This document shows positions 16,682 through 25,948 of a DNA stretch of 64,000 nucleotides, piece after piece. Source of the DNA: Leifsonia sp. TF02-11 (lineage in GTDB: Bacteria; Actinomycetota; Actinomycetes; Actinomycetales; Microbacteriaceae); assembly GCF_017565305.1 (NCBI RefSeq), contig NZ_JAGEKP010000010.1, positions 62,001 to 126,000 of the forward strand, read 5' to 3'. Numbering within the stretch: the first letter of the stretch is position 1; each line of letters opens with the position of its first letter. Position numbers and translations under genes: made by a program. Under the pieces are notes generated by a model. The model had not been told where the DNA came from, did no database searches, and saw nothing but the letters and a program-made list of their open reading frames with translations.

Positions 16682-18091
16682 GTGGCCAGCACCACCGTGT
16701 TCGAACGTCAGCGTCCCAACGACTCGGTCGTCGCCCACGCGCTCGCTCCCGCTCGGCAGGGGGTGTTCTGGATCGAAGACGCGCCCGGCGACTCCTACCC
16801 GCGCGTGAGCGGCGACCTGAGCTGCGACCTCGCCGTCGTCGGCGGTGGCTACTCGGGCCTCTGGACCGCGCTGCTGGCCAAGCGCGAGAATCCGGACGCC
16901 CGGGTCGTCCTCCTCGAGGGCCGGCGGATCGGCTGGGCCGCCTCCGGACGCAACGGCGGCTTCTGCGAGGCCAGCCTCACCCACGGCGACGAGAACGGCC
17001 GCAGCCGGTTCCCGGAGGAGTTCGACGTCCTCCAACGGCTCGGGATGAAGAACCTCGACGAGATCGAGGCCGCCGTCGCCGAGCTGTCTCTCGACGCGGA
17101 GTTCGAGCGCAACGGTGCCATCGACCTGGCGACGGAGCCGCACCAGGTGGAGTGGCTGCGCGAAGCGGCGGAGGGACCGGACGCGCGCTTCCTCGACGCG
17201 GCGGCCGTGCAAGCCGAAGTGCACTCCCCGACGTACCTCGGCGGCCTCCTCCGCACCAGGGACTCGGCGTTGGTCCACCCCGCCAAGCTCGCCAGAGCCC
17301 TCGCCCGGGCGTGCGCGGCGGCCGGGGTCGAGATCTTCGAGCACTCCCCCGTCGAGGGCATCGGCGACGGCACCACGCTGTACACACCGGCGGGCGTCGT
17401 CCGCTCGAGGCGCACGGCGCTGGCGACCAACGTGTTCCCCAGCCTGCTCAAGCGCAACCGCCTGGCCACGGTCCCCGTCTACGACTACGTGCTGATGACC
17501 GAGCCGCTCTCCACCGAGCAGCTGGCGTCGATCGGCTGGTCGGGACGACAGGGGCTGGGCGACTCCGCGAACCAGTTCCACTATTACCGGCTGACCCGCG
17601 ACAACCGCATCCTCTTCGGCGGCTACGACGCCATCTACCACTTCGGCGGACGCGTCCGCGAGCGCTACGAGGACCGCCCGGAGACGTTCCGGAGGCTGGC
17701 GAGCCACTTCTTCACGACCTTCCCGCAGCTCGAGGGGCTCACCTTCACGCATCGCTGGGCCGGCGCGATCGACACCTGCAGCCGGTTCTGCGCGTTCTTC
17801 GGCACCGCGCGCGACGGCAAGGTCGCCTACGCGACCGGCTACACCGGGCTGGGGGTCGCCGCGACCCACTTCGGCGCGCAGGTGATGCTCGATCTGCTGG
17901 AGGGTCGATCGACGGAGCGCACCGAGCTGGCGATGGTCCGCAGCCGGCCGTTGCCGTTCCCGCCAGAGCCCGCTGCCGCGATCGGCATCAACCTGACCAG
18001 GTGGTCGCTGAACCGCGCCGACCACCGCGAGGGCGAGCGCAACCTCTTCCTCCGGACGCTCGACGCCGTCGGGCTCGGCTTCGACTCGTGA
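16682..18091 (+). CDS. FAD-dependent amine/amino-acid oxidoreductase (DAO family, PuuB-like)
   Basis: 469-aa flavoprotein. The dinucleotide fold is at about residues 45-80 ('CDLAVVGGGYSGLWTALLAK' ending in 'VVLLEG'). It is followed by the family segment 'IGWAASGRNGGFCEASL' that holds the flavin, and a C-terminal 'YATGYTGLGVAATHFGAQVM'. This arrangement is typical of gamma-glutamylputrescine oxidase and other secondary-amine oxidases. The GTG at 16682 is chosen for AGAGAGG 6 bp upstream; an in-frame ATG at 16601 would add 27 residues without a good ribosome binding site. It heads the run potA-potD-potB-potC-cupin on the same strand, suggesting the imported polyamine or its conjugate is its substrate. 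Confidence 0.85.
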   Translation: MASTTVFERQRPNDSVVAHALAPARQGVFWIEDAPGDSYPRVSGDLSCDLAVVGGGYSGLWTALLAKRENPDARVVLLEGRRIGWAASGRNGGFCEASLTHGDENGRSRFPEEFDVLQRLGMKNLDEIEAAVAELSLDAEFERNGAIDLATEPHQVEWLREAAEGPDARFLDAAAVQAEVHSPTYLGGLLRTRDSALVHPAKLARALARACAAAGVEIFEHSPVEGIGDGTTLYTPAGVVRSRRTALATNVFPSLLKRNRLATVPVYDYVLMTEPLSTEQLASIGWSGRQGLGDSANQFHYYRLTRDNRILFGGYDAIYHFGGRVRERYEDRPETFRRLASHFFTTFPQLEGLTFTHRWAGAIDTCSRFCAFFGTARDGKVAYATGYTGLGVAATHFGAQVMLDLLEGRSTERTELAMVRSRPLPFPPEPAAAIGINLTRWSLNRADHREGERNLFLRTLDAVGLGFDS

Positions 18092-18094
18092 GCA

Positions 18095-18112
18095 CCCGGC
18101 ACCGGCGCCGGG
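18095..18112 (+). terminator. Short GC hairpin between oxidoreductase and potA-like gene
   Basis: CCCGGC and GCCGGG pair over 6 bp around a 6-nt loop, immediately after the stop codon. There is no U-tract. It may act as an attenuator within the operon; evidence is weak. Confidence 0.25.
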
Positions 18113-18145
18113 CCGCCCTCCTCCCCCGCTAGAAAGGACGATGCT

Positions 18146-19288
18146 GTGACAACAGCCACCTCCTCCCCGTCATCGACGGCCTCTCCGCCCGACCAGGACG
18201 GCTCGGTCCGCCTGCACGGCGTGACGAAGCGGTTCGGTGACGCTACGGCCGTCGACCGGATCGACCTCGACGTGCACAGCGGCGAGTTCCTCTCGCTCCT
18301 CGGCCCGTCGGGCTGCGGCAAGACGACGCTGCTGCGCATGATCGCGGGATTCGAGCAGCCGGACGCCGGCGACATCCTGGTCGGAGGCACGAGTGTCCTG
18401 CGCACCCCTCCGCACAAGCGGCCCGTGAACACCGTGTTCCAGTCATACGCGCTGTTCCCGCACATGACCGTGGCCGAGAACGTGGCGTACGGCCTCCGCC
18501 AGAAGCGCGTGCCGCGGGCCGAGATCGCGCAGCGGGTACGGGATGCGCTGGAGCTCTCGCGCATGGGCTCGTTCGCCGACCGCAGCCCGCAGAAGCTGTC
18601 GGGCGGCCAGCAGCAGCGCGTCGCCCTCGCGCGCGCCCTGGTCAACCGGCCGCGCGTGCTGCTGCTCGACGAGCCGATGTCGGCACTCGACCGCAAACTG
18701 CGCGAAGAGATGCAGATCGAGCTGAAGCTGCTGCAGCGCCAGCTGGGGATCACGTTCGTGTTCGTGACGCACGACCAGCAGGAGGCCCTGTCCATGAGCG
18801 ACAGGATCGTCGTCATGCAGGGCGGCCACATCGAACAGCTCGGCGGCACCGAGGAGATCTACACGAACCCGGCGACGGCCTTCGTGGCGGGCTTCATCGG
18901 CAAGCAGAACTTCATCGACGCGGCAGTGCAGTCCGACGGGGCCCTGCTGGCGGCCGACGGCGTCGTGAGCGCCGCCCACGCCGACGCCCTCCTGCGGCAC
19001 AGCGCACGACCCGGCGAGCGCGTGCGCGCCGCCATCCGTGCCGAGGCGATCACGGTCACGGCATCGCGGCCGTCCGGCTCCGCCCTGGCGGGCACCCTCG
19101 CCGGCATCTCGTTCCTCGGCGACGCCATCCAGTACGTCGTCGTGACCGATTCGGGACTCGAGCTGATCTCCCGGGTCGCGCCGTCGCGTGCGGAGCAGCT
19201 CACCACCGGCGCACGGGTGTGGTGCGGCTGGAGCGACGACGCCCTGCACGTCTTCGCCGCCACTGAGCCGAACGAGGAGGCTGCGTAG
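18146..19288 (+). CDS. potA: Polyamine-type ABC transporter ATP-binding protein
   Basis: 380-aa ATPase. Walker A is 'GPSGCGKTT' (about residues 55-63), Q-loop '[13 protein letters not shown]', signature '[15 protein letters not shown]', Walker B '[12 protein letters not shown]' and H-loop 'THDQ'. The C-terminal 100 residues form the TOBE regulatory domain of the PotA/CysA/MalK class. The GTG at 18146 follows AAAGGA. The gene's stop is adjacent to the start of the binding protein. Subfamily and neighbours point to a spermidine/putrescine-like substrate, but related opines or amino-acid derivatives cannot be excluded. Confidence 0.9.
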   Translation: MTTATSSPSSTASPPDQDGSVRLHGVTKRFGDATAVDRIDLDVHSGEFLSLLGPSGCGKTTLLRMIAGFEQPDAGDILVGGTSVLRTPPHKRPVNTVFQSYALFPHMTVAENVAYGLRQKRVPRAEIAQRVRDALELSRMGSFADRSPQKLSGGQQQRVALARALVNRPRVLLLDEPMSALDRKLREEMQIELKLLQRQLGITFVFVTHDQQEALSMSDRIVVMQGGHIEQLGGTEEIYTNPATAFVAGFIGKQNFIDAAVQSDGALLAADGVVSAAHADALLRHSARPGERVRAAIRAEAITVTASRPSGSALAGTLAGISFLGDAIQYVVVTDSGLELISRVAPSRAEQLTTGARVWCGWSDDALHVFAATEPNEEAA

Positions 19289-20470
19289 ATGGTGGGCTCC
19301 ACCGCGCGCACCGCCGACGTCGTCGCGCTCATCCCCCGCGCGTCCTCCGCGCGGATCAGCCGGCGGGCGCTGCTCGGCGGTTTCGCGCTCGGCGCGGCCG
19401 GCCTCGCGCTGAGCGCCTGCAGCCGGCAGACCGCCTTCGGCGCGTCAGCCCGGGCCGACGGCGTGATCGAGAGCCAGTTGAACGTCTACAGCTGGGGCGA
19501 CTACGACGACCCGGGCAACATCAGCGCGTTCCAGAAGGCATCGGGCGTGACCGTGCAGCTCGACTCGTACGGATCCAACGAGGAGATGATCGCCAAGCTC
19601 GGCGCCACCCGGGGCACCAGCGGCTACGACATCGTCGTGCCCACCGGCAACTACGTGCCGATGATGGTCGCCAACGGCCTGCTGCAGAAGCTCGACCACT
19701 CACGCCTGAAGAACCTGCACAACCTGGAGGCCGCGTACACGAACCAGTCGTGGGACCGCGGCAACGTCTACACCGTCTGCAAAGACTGGGGCACGACCGG
19801 GTTCGCATACGACACGAACGTGATCACGCGCCCGATGACCTCGTGGGCCGACTTCCTCGACGCCGCCCAGAAGGAGGCGAGCCGCAACGTGGCCGTGCTG
19901 GAGGACCCGTGGGAGGTCACCAGCATGTACTTCGCGGCCAACGGCATCGACCCGAACACCACGGACAAGGCGCACCTCGACGCCGCAGAGAAGTACCTCG
20001 TCGGCACCCTCGCACCGCACCTCAAGGCGTTCAACTCCACGGCGGTCACCTCCGGCATCCCCGAGGGCACCTTCGCCCTCATCCAGGCGTTCAACGGCGA
20101 CGCCCGGCAGGGGATGCTGGCGAGCGGCAAGATCCCCGCGAACTGGAAGTTCGTGTATCCGACGCCGACCGCGAACCTGTGGATGGACACCTGGGCCCTC
20201 GCGACCGGCGCCCAGCACCCGGATGCCGCCTATGCGTTCATCGACGCGATCCTCGAGCCCGACGCCTCCTACAAGGAGGTCGACTACATCGGCTACTCGA
20301 CGGGCGTGAAGGGACTCCGGGAGCGCGCGGAGAAGGAGAAGTTCGACCTGCCCGAGCTGGTGTTCCCGTCCGACGACGTGATCGCCCGGCTGACTCCGGC
20401 CGAGCTCAACGACGCGGCGGAGCGGCTCGTGCAGATCGTGAACCGGATGATGGCGAAGGCGGGATCATGA
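19289..20470 (+). CDS. potD: Polyamine-type ABC transporter substrate-binding protein, Tat-exported lipoprotein
   Basis: 393-aa extracellular binding protein. The N-terminus holds a twin-arginine motif followed by a hydrophobic core and lipobox: 'ISRRALLGGFALGAAGLALS' then 'AC', giving a lipid-modified Cys at about residue 48. The mature domain is of the PotD/PotF fold: 'LNVYSWGDYDDPGNISAF', 'GYDIVVPTGNYVPMMVANGL' and 'DWGTTGFAYDTNVI'. The ATG at 19289 directly follows the potA-like stop. It starts the 4-bp-overlap chain potD-potB-potC. Confidence 0.92.
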   Translation: MVGSTARTADVVALIPRASSARISRRALLGGFALGAAGLALSACSRQTAFGASARADGVIESQLNVYSWGDYDDPGNISAFQKASGVTVQLDSYGSNEEMIAKLGATRGTSGYDIVVPTGNYVPMMVANGLLQKLDHSRLKNLHNLEAAYTNQSWDRGNVYTVCKDWGTTGFAYDTNVITRPMTSWADFLDAAQKEASRNVAVLEDPWEVTSMYFAANGIDPNTTDKAHLDAAEKYLVGTLAPHLKAFNSTAVTSGIPEGTFALIQAFNGDARQGMLASGKIPANWKFVYPTPTANLWMDTWALATGAQHPDAAYAFIDAILEPDASYKEVDYIGYSTGVKGLRERAEKEKFDLPELVFPSDDVIARLTPAELNDAAERLVQIVNRMMAKAGS

Positions 20471-21423
20471 CGGCGACAGCGCAGACCACGGCCCTCGACG
20501 GCTCCCGCAGGCGCACCGGGCCGCCCGGCGCCCGCAAGCGGATCTCCGGCACGACGGTCGCCGGCTTCCCGACCTGGGCGTTCGTGCTGTTCTTCTTCAT
20601 CGTCCCGCTCGCCCTGGTGCTCTGGTACAGCTTCGGCTACAAGCCCGACCTGTTCTCGGCGCACGCCAACGACCGGCTCTCGTTCGACCGGTACGCGGAG
20701 GCACTCGACGCGACCTTCCTCGGCACCTTCCTGAACACCCTGCGCATCGGGCTGGTCGGCACCGCGATCTGCCTGGTCATCGCCGTTCCCTTCGCGTACT
20801 GGCTCGCGGTCAAGCTCAAACCGCAGTACCGGGCGCTGGCCCTCGCGCTCGTGCTCGTGCCGTTCTGGACGAACTTCCTCGTGCGCACCCTGGGCTGGCA
20901 GATCGTGCTCTCCCCCCAGGGATTCCTCTCGCAGCTCCTGCAGAGCACCGGGCTCCTGCACGGCAAGCTCGACGTGCTCTACACCCAGGCAGCAGTGCAG
21001 CTCGGTGTGGTCTACAACTACCTGCCGTTGATGATCCTCCCGCTCTACGTCGCGATGGACCGGGCCGGCCGGCCGCTGCGGGAGGCGAGCGCGGACCTCG
21101 GCGCGAACCGCGTCCGCACGTTCCTGCAGGTGACGCTGCCGCTCGCCGCGCCCGGCATCGCATCCGGCTGCCTGCTCGTCTTCATCCCGCTGATGGGCGA
21201 CTACGTCACCGCCTCCGTGCTCGGCGGCGCACAGGGCAACATGGTGGGGCAGTTGGTCGCGAGCCAGTTCAACACCGCGCAGAACTGGGCGCTCGGCTCG
21301 GCGATGGCCGTGCTGCTGATGCTGTTCATCGCCGCAGCGGTCGTCATCGTCGGCGGGCTGGCCCTGCTGGTCCGCCTCGTGGTGCGCCGATCGCGCCGCG
21401 TCGAGCTGGGAGGTGCCGCATGA
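20467..21423 (+). CDS. potB: Polyamine-type ABC transporter permease 1
   Basis: 318-aa inner-membrane permease. A basic cytoplasmic N-terminus (residues 1-35) precedes six helices, starting 'WAFVLFFFIVPLALVLWYSF'. The coupling loop is 'PLREASADLGANRVRTFLQV' (E-A-x3-D/LG pattern). ATG overlaps the stop of potD (ATGA at 20467), so translation is coupled. Position and order match potB of polyamine systems. Confidence 0.9.
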   Translation: MTATAQTTALDGSRRRTGPPGARKRISGTTVAGFPTWAFVLFFFIVPLALVLWYSFGYKPDLFSAHANDRLSFDRYAEALDATFLGTFLNTLRIGLVGTAICLVIAVPFAYWLAVKLKPQYRALALALVLVPFWTNFLVRTLGWQIVLSPQGFLSQLLQSTGLLHGKLDVLYTQAAVQLGVVYNYLPLMILPLYVAMDRAGRPLREASADLGANRVRTFLQVTLPLAAPGIASGCLLVFIPLMGDYVTASVLGGAQGNMVGQLVASQFNTAQNWALGSAMAVLLMLFIAAAVVIVGGLALLVRLVVRRSRRVELGGAA

Positions 21424-22304
21424 CCGGGACGACGATGGAGCGGCCGACGCCCCGCCGCGCGCGCCGCGACGGCGTCGCGATCGGGCTGACCGTCTGGGGC
21501 GTGCTGGTCTTCGCGTTCCTGTTCCTGCCGATCATCGTGATGCTGGCCTACTCCTTCAACACCGGCAGGCTGCTCGCGACCTGGCAGGGTTTCGGCTTCG
21601 ACGCCTATGCGAACGCCTGGGCGAACCCGGTGATCCGGGCCTCGGTGGTCACCTCGCTGGAAGCAGCCGTCGGAGCAGCCGTCGTCTCCACCCTGCTCGG
21701 CACGCTGGGCGGGCTCGCGCTCGCCCGCGCGGCCCGGCGGGCGCCGTGGGTGCTCTGGGCCACCCTGCTGCTGACGATCACGCTGTTCACGCCCGAGATC
21801 GTCGATGCGATCTCGATGCTCCCCTGGTTCGTCAGCCTGGGCACCGATTTCGGCATCGGCGTGTTCAGCAACGGCATGGTGCGCCTCGTCGTGTCGCACG
21901 CCGTCCTGTCGGTGGCCGTCGTCACCTTCATCGTGCGGGCCAGGATGCAGGGCATGGACGAGTCGCTGGAGGAGGCCGCGGCCGACCTCTACGCCCCTCC
22001 GCTCAAGCGGTTCTGGCAGATCACCCTTCCGGTGGCCAGCCCAGCGATCTGGGCGGGCGCCCTGATGTCGTTCACGCTGAGCCTCGACAACACGATCGTG
22101 TCGAGCTTCGTGCAGGTGCCGGGCGCGACGCCGTGGCCGGTGTACATCTTCAGCTCGCTGCGCGTCGGGCTTCGACCCGAGATCGCCGCGGTCTCGGCGG
22201 TGATGTTCGTGCTCACGCTGGTGGCGCTCGCTGTCGTCGCCCTGGTGCTGCGCAGGAGTGGGGCCTCCACGGAGGACATGGCGAAGACGCTGGCGAGCGC
22301 ATGA
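21420..22304 (+). CDS. potC: Polyamine-type ABC transporter permease 2
   Basis: 294-aa inner-membrane permease with six helices. The coupling loop reads 'MDESLEEAAADLYAPPLKRF' and is followed by 'LPVASPAIWAGALMSFTLSL'; a segment 'SLDNTIVSSFV' matches the PotC family (usual 'DDFVITYF' region). ATG overlaps the potB-like stop by 4 bp. Completes the importer. Confidence 0.9.
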   Translation: MTGTTMERPTPRRARRDGVAIGLTVWGVLVFAFLFLPIIVMLAYSFNTGRLLATWQGFGFDAYANAWANPVIRASVVTSLEAAVGAAVVSTLLGTLGGLALARAARRAPWVLWATLLLTITLFTPEIVDAISMLPWFVSLGTDFGIGVFSNGMVRLVVSHAVLSVAVVTFIVRARMQGMDESLEEAAADLYAPPLKRFWQITLPVASPAIWAGALMSFTLSLDNTIVSSFVQVPGATPWPVYIFSSLRVGLRPEIAAVSAVMFVLTLVALAVVALVLRRSGASTEDMAKTLASA

Positions 22305-22341
22305 CCGGGCGACCGCTGCGACGAGAGACGAGACGAGGAAC

Positions 22342-22689
22342 ATGGACATCCTGAACGAGACCACGAGTGTGCCCGCACTGGGGCTTCCCCTGCATGCCGT
22401 TCCCGGCGACGAGCTGACGGCTCTGGCCGAGCTCGGGCGCTTCGGCGGACCGGACGGCCGGGCGCTGGAGGTCGGGATCTGGGAGATGGCGCCGGGCACG
22501 GCCACCGATGTGGAGGCGGACGAGCTCTTCGTGGTGATCGCGGGTCGGGCCGTCGTCGACTTCACCGAGACAGGACGCCGGCTGGAGCTCGCACCCGGCG
22601 ACGTCGTGCGGCTCTCGGCCGGAGACCGGACGGTCTGGACGGTGTCGGAGACGCTGCGGAAGGTCTACCTGACGGCGGCGGCCGACTGA
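22342..22689 (+). CDS. Cupin protein (DUF861/EutQ-like)
   Basis: 115-aa single-domain cupin. 'GIWEMAPGTATDVEADELFVVIAGRAVVDF' shows the first cupin motif with acidic and not His-rich metal positions ('VEADELF'), and 'LELAPGDVVRLSAGDRTVW' is the second. This pattern is the DUF861 cupin type often found beside amine and ureide catabolism genes. ATG at 22342 follows GAGGAA. It lies 37 bp after potC and is probably the last gene of the oxidoreductase-potADBC operon; a convergent PucR gene follows. Confidence 0.75.
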   Translation: MDILNETTSVPALGLPLHAVPGDELTALAELGRFGGPDGRALEVGIWEMAPGTATDVEADELFVVIAGRAVVDFTETGRRLELAPGDVVRLSAGDRTVWTVSETLRKVYLTAAAD

Positions 22690-22710
22690 CCGACGCCGCG
22701 CCGGGCGGCG

Positions 22711-22750
22711 ATCAGCCCCGCGCCCTCCTGATCAGCCCCGCACCCTCCTG
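22711..22750. repeat. 20-bp tandem duplication at the 3' end of the PucR-family gene
   Basis: Two adjacent 20-bp copies, ATCAGCCCCGCGCCCTCCTG and ATCAGCCCCGCACCCTCCTG, differ at one base. The right copy encodes the last codons and stop of the PucR-family gene; the left copy lies just outside. It looks like a recent slippage duplication with no effect on the protein end. Confidence 0.7.
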
Positions 22751-24282
22751 GCCAGCACCGCCGCGTGCAGCGCGCCGACGGTCTCGCCGTCGTCGAGGTC
22801 GAGGCCCAGGAGGTCCTCGATGAGCGCGATCCGCTGGTAGAAGACCGAGCGCGAGAGGTGACTCGCCGCGGCGGCACGGGTCCTGTTGCCGGGATGGCTC
22901 AGGTACGCCCGCAGCACCTCGACCAGGTCGCCGTCGTTGGCGAGGTCGTACTCGATCAGGGGGCGCAACATCCGCTCCGAGTACTCCTGCAGCCGCGGGT
23001 CGTCCCCGAACGCCGTCACCAGACGCAGGAGGGGCCTGCTCTCGGCCCGCTGCACGACGGCGTGCCGACCGCGCCCGCCCGCGCCGCGCCCGCTCAGCTC
23101 GACGGCCTCCTCGACGGACGAGAGCAGCCCGGGGATGCCGTGAGCGTCCGATCCGACCCCGACGACCGCGGCGTCCCCGCTGGCGAGGGCCTCGGCTACG
23201 GCGTCCGCCGCCGGGCGGCCGGCGCGCGCCGACACCGCGAGCACCAGCAGTCCGGGCGACGACGGATGTGCGGCGGCGATCGCCTGCGCACCGGCCGCCG
23301 TCGCCGCCTCGACCGCTCTGCCTGCGGCACCAGGCTCGACGCGACCCGACCGACTGCGGACGGCGACGCCCGCGAGCACACGACCGGCGACCGGGAACCC
23401 CGCGGCCTCGAACCGTGCGGCCATGCCGCCGTCCCGCGAGAACCGACGCCCCAGCAGGGCGGCGAGGAGAGCGTCGTGGCTGCGCCGGATCCACTCGTCG
23501 TCGTCGCGGTCGGCGAGGCGGCTGAGCGCAAGTGCCACGGCGGCCTGTTCGAGCACGCTGGAGCGGCCGGCGGGGTGCGGTTCGCCGGGGAGCGCGACCA
23601 GGTGCCCCCAGCGCATCCCGCGCGCCTCCACCGGGGTCATCGTCCAGCCGGGCTCGCCCGCCCCGCGATGAGCGGCGCGCGAGCGCTGCTCCCAGCGGTC
23701 AAGCTCCGCTTCGCCCTCCCCCACGTTCTCGGCGACGAGCACCTGGTGGCCGGTGTCCTCCAGCACGACGGGGCAGCCGAGCGCACGCGCCGCCTGCGCC
23801 ACGATGAAGTCGGCAGGGCTGCCGCGCAGGCTGAGACCGGTGAAGAGCTCGCGGATCTCGTCGCGCGCCCGCAAAGCCACGGTCTGATCATCGATGATGC
23901 GTGCGTGCACCGCCTCGGTGATGGCGACGAATCGCGCCTCGCGGTGCAGCACGATGAACGGGAGGCCGGCGTCGCGGAACTCGTCGACCAGCGGCTGCGG
24001 GGCGACCGGCGTGCGGTCGCCGAGCTCCAGCACCAGGCCGGCGATCTCGGCTTCCGCGAGCTCGCGTCCCAGGCTGTGCAGGCCGCGCGCGTCGCGCGGC
24101 CAGGCGAGACCGGTGGCGAGCAGCAGCTCGCCGCCCGACACCAGCCGTGCGACGTCAGCGGTCTCCGCCACGTGCACCCAACGCACCAGGACGTCGAGGC
24201 CGCCCTCACCGGCGAGGACCTCGGGCAGGGCGTCCGCCATCGGGTCCATGCGCAGGATCTCCCTGACCGTCGGCAGGAGCAT
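22732..24282 (-). CDS. PucR-family transcriptional regulator
   Basis: 516-aa regulator. The N-terminal PucR sensor domain (about residues 1-125) starts 'LLPTVREILRMDPMADALPE' and includes 'VRWVHVAETADVARLVSGGE', a strong family match. A GAF-like middle region follows. The C-terminal CdaR/PucR helix-turn-helix is 'LVEVLRAYLSHPGNRTRAAA' then 'ASHLSRSVFYQRIALIEDLL'. The ATG at 24282 is preceded by GGGAGGCGAGAGG. It is divergent from the semialdehyde dehydrogenase gene (150-bp gap) and convergent with the transporter operon, so it most likely controls amine or omega-amino-acid catabolism. Effector unknown. Confidence 0.9.
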   Translation of the reverse strand: MLLPTVREILRMDPMADALPEVLAGEGGLDVLVRWVHVAETADVARLVSGGELLLATGLAWPRDARGLHSLGRELAEAEIAGLVLELGDRTPVAPQPLVDEFRDAGLPFIVLHREARFVAITEAVHARIIDDQTVALRARDEIRELFTGLSLRGSPADFIVAQAARALGCPVVLEDTGHQVLVAENVGEGEAELDRWEQRSRAAHRGAGEPGWTMTPVEARGMRWGHLVALPGEPHPAGRSSVLEQAAVALALSRLADRDDDEWIRRSHDALLAALLGRRFSRDGGMAARFEAAGFPVAGRVLAGVAVRSRSGRVEPGAAGRAVEAATAAGAQAIAAAHPSSPGLLVLAVSARAGRPAADAVAEALASGDAAVVGVGSDAHGIPGLLSSVEEAVELSGRGAGGRGRHAVVQRAESRPLLRLVTAFGDDPRLQEYSERMLRPLIEYDLANDGDLVEVLRAYLSHPGNRTRAAAASHLSRSVFYQRIALIEDLLGLDLDDGETVGALHAAVLARRVRG

Positions 24283-24432
24283 CCTCTCGCCTCCCGGACG
24301 ATGTGTACTGTCTTGCCCGAACGCCCGACGATCTGGCATCACCGATCGCTCCTCCGCTCTGTGATCATGGGGATTGCAAGCCTACTTCCCTTCCGGGCAT
24401 TCCGTCCGGCGCAGCACTTCCAGGAGGACTCC

Positions 24433-25917
24433 GTGGCCCTGATCCGCCACTTCGTGAACGGTGAGGAGACCGGCGAGCCGGCACGCCTCGGACCGGTCTT
24501 CGACCCCGCAACCGGCATCCGCCAGCACGACGTCGCGCTGGCCAGCGCCGCCGAGACCGAGGCCGCCATCGCCGCGGCGAAGGCCGCGCTTCCCGGCTGG
24601 CGCGCCACGAGCCTCACCAAGCGTGCGGACGTGCTCTTCCGCCTCCGCCACCTCCTCACCGAGCGGCGCGGCGAACTGGCGGCCATCGTGACGAGCGAGC
24701 ACGGCAAGGTGCTCTCCGACGCCGCGGGCGAGATCGGCCGAGGGCTCGAGAACGTCGAGTTCGCGACCGGTCTGATCGACAAGCTCAAGGGCGAGTACAG
24801 CGAGCAGGTCTCCACCGGCATCGACGTGCACAGCGTCAAGCAGCCGGTCGGGGTCGTCGCGTGCATCACGCCGTTCAACTTCCCGGTGATGGTGCCGCTG
24901 TGGATGGTCGCCAGCGCGATCGCCTGCGGCAACACCGTCGTGCTCAAGCCCAGCGAGAAGGACCCGTCGGCGTCTGTCTACCTCGCCAAGCTCTTCGCCG
25001 AGGCCGGCCTGCCCGCCGGCGTCCTCAACGTCGTGCACGGCGACAAGGAGGCGGTCGACACCCTGCTCGACTCCCCGGACGTGTCGGCCGTCTCGTTCGT
25101 CGGGTCGACCCCGATCGCGCGGTCGATCTACCAGCGCGCGAGCGCGAACGGCAAGCGGGTGCAGGCGCTCGGCGGCGCCAAGAACCACATGGTGGTTCTC
25201 GAGGACGCCGACATCGAGGCCGCGGCCGACGCCGCCGTCTCCGCGGCGTACGGCTCGGCCGGCGAGCGCTGCATGGCGGTCAGCGTGCTCGTCGCGGTCG
25301 GCGAGGCCGGCGACAAGCTCGTCCCGGCCATCCAGCGACGCCTCGGGTCGCTCGCGATCGGCCCCGGCACCGACCCGGCCAGCGAGATGGGCCCGCTCAT
25401 CACGCGCGAGCACCGCGACAAGGTCGCATCGTACGTCGCGAAGGCCGAGGCGGAGGGCGCAACGGTCGTCGTCGACGGAACGGCTCAGCAGTTCGACGGC
25501 GACGGCTTCTTCGTCGGCGTCAGCCTGATCGACGACGTCGCGCCCGGCATGGCCGTCTACGACGACGAGATCTTCGGTCCGGTGCTCTCGGTCGTGCGCG
25601 TCGACACCTTCGACGAGGCGGTCGCCCTGATCAACGCGAACCCCTACGGCAACGGCGTCGCGCTGTTCACGCGCGACGGCGGCGCCGCCCGCCAGTTCGA
25701 GTTCGAGATCGAGGTCGGCATGGTCGGCATCAACGTGCCGATCCCCGTCCCGGTCGGCGCCTACTCGTTCGGAGGCTGGAAGAACTCGCTGTTCGGCGAC
25801 TCGCACATCTACGGTCCCGAGTCGTTCCACTTCTACACTCGCAGCAAGGTCGTGACCACGCGCTGGCCCGACCCGGTGCACTCGAAGATCGAGCTCGCCT
25901 TCCCTGGCAACTCCTGA
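24433..25917 (+). CDS. mmsA: Methylmalonate-semialdehyde dehydrogenase-like aldehyde dehydrogenase (CoA-acylating type)
   Basis: 494-aa NAD-dependent aldehyde dehydrogenase. The MmsA group is recognised by 'CITPFNFPVMVPLWMVASAI' and by the catalytic-Cys segment 'GSAGERCMAVSVLVAVGEAG'. Also visible are 'VVLKPSEKDPSASVYLAKLF' and a C-terminal 'YSFGGWKNSLFGDSHIYGPE'. Family members convert malonate or methylmalonate semialdehyde to acetyl-CoA or propionyl-CoA. The GTG at 24433 follows AGGAGG with 5-nt spacing. It is paired with a class III aminotransferase 31 bp downstream, which could supply its semialdehyde from beta-alanine or a similar omega-amino acid. Confidence 0.85.
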   Translation: MALIRHFVNGEETGEPARLGPVFDPATGIRQHDVALASAAETEAAIAAAKAALPGWRATSLTKRADVLFRLRHLLTERRGELAAIVTSEHGKVLSDAAGEIGRGLENVEFATGLIDKLKGEYSEQVSTGIDVHSVKQPVGVVACITPFNFPVMVPLWMVASAIACGNTVVLKPSEKDPSASVYLAKLFAEAGLPAGVLNVVHGDKEAVDTLLDSPDVSAVSFVGSTPIARSIYQRASANGKRVQALGGAKNHMVVLEDADIEAAADAAVSAAYGSAGERCMAVSVLVAVGEAGDKLVPAIQRRLGSLAIGPGTDPASEMGPLITREHRDKVASYVAKAEAEGATVVVDGTAQQFDGDGFFVGVSLIDDVAPGMAVYDDEIFGPVLSVVRVDTFDEAVALINANPYGNGVALFTRDGGAARQFEFEIEVGMVGINVPIPVPVGAYSFGGWKNSLFGDSHIYGPESFHFYTRSKVVTTRWPDPVHSKIELAFPGNS

Positions 25918-25948
25918 TCCGCAGACAGCTCTCGGAAGGATCATCCGC

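Noticed and set aside
22765-24432. Extension of the MmsA-like protein by more than 550 residues
   Set aside because: The extension is antisense to the PucR gene and low in complexity; AGGAGG before the GTG at 24433 marks the real start.
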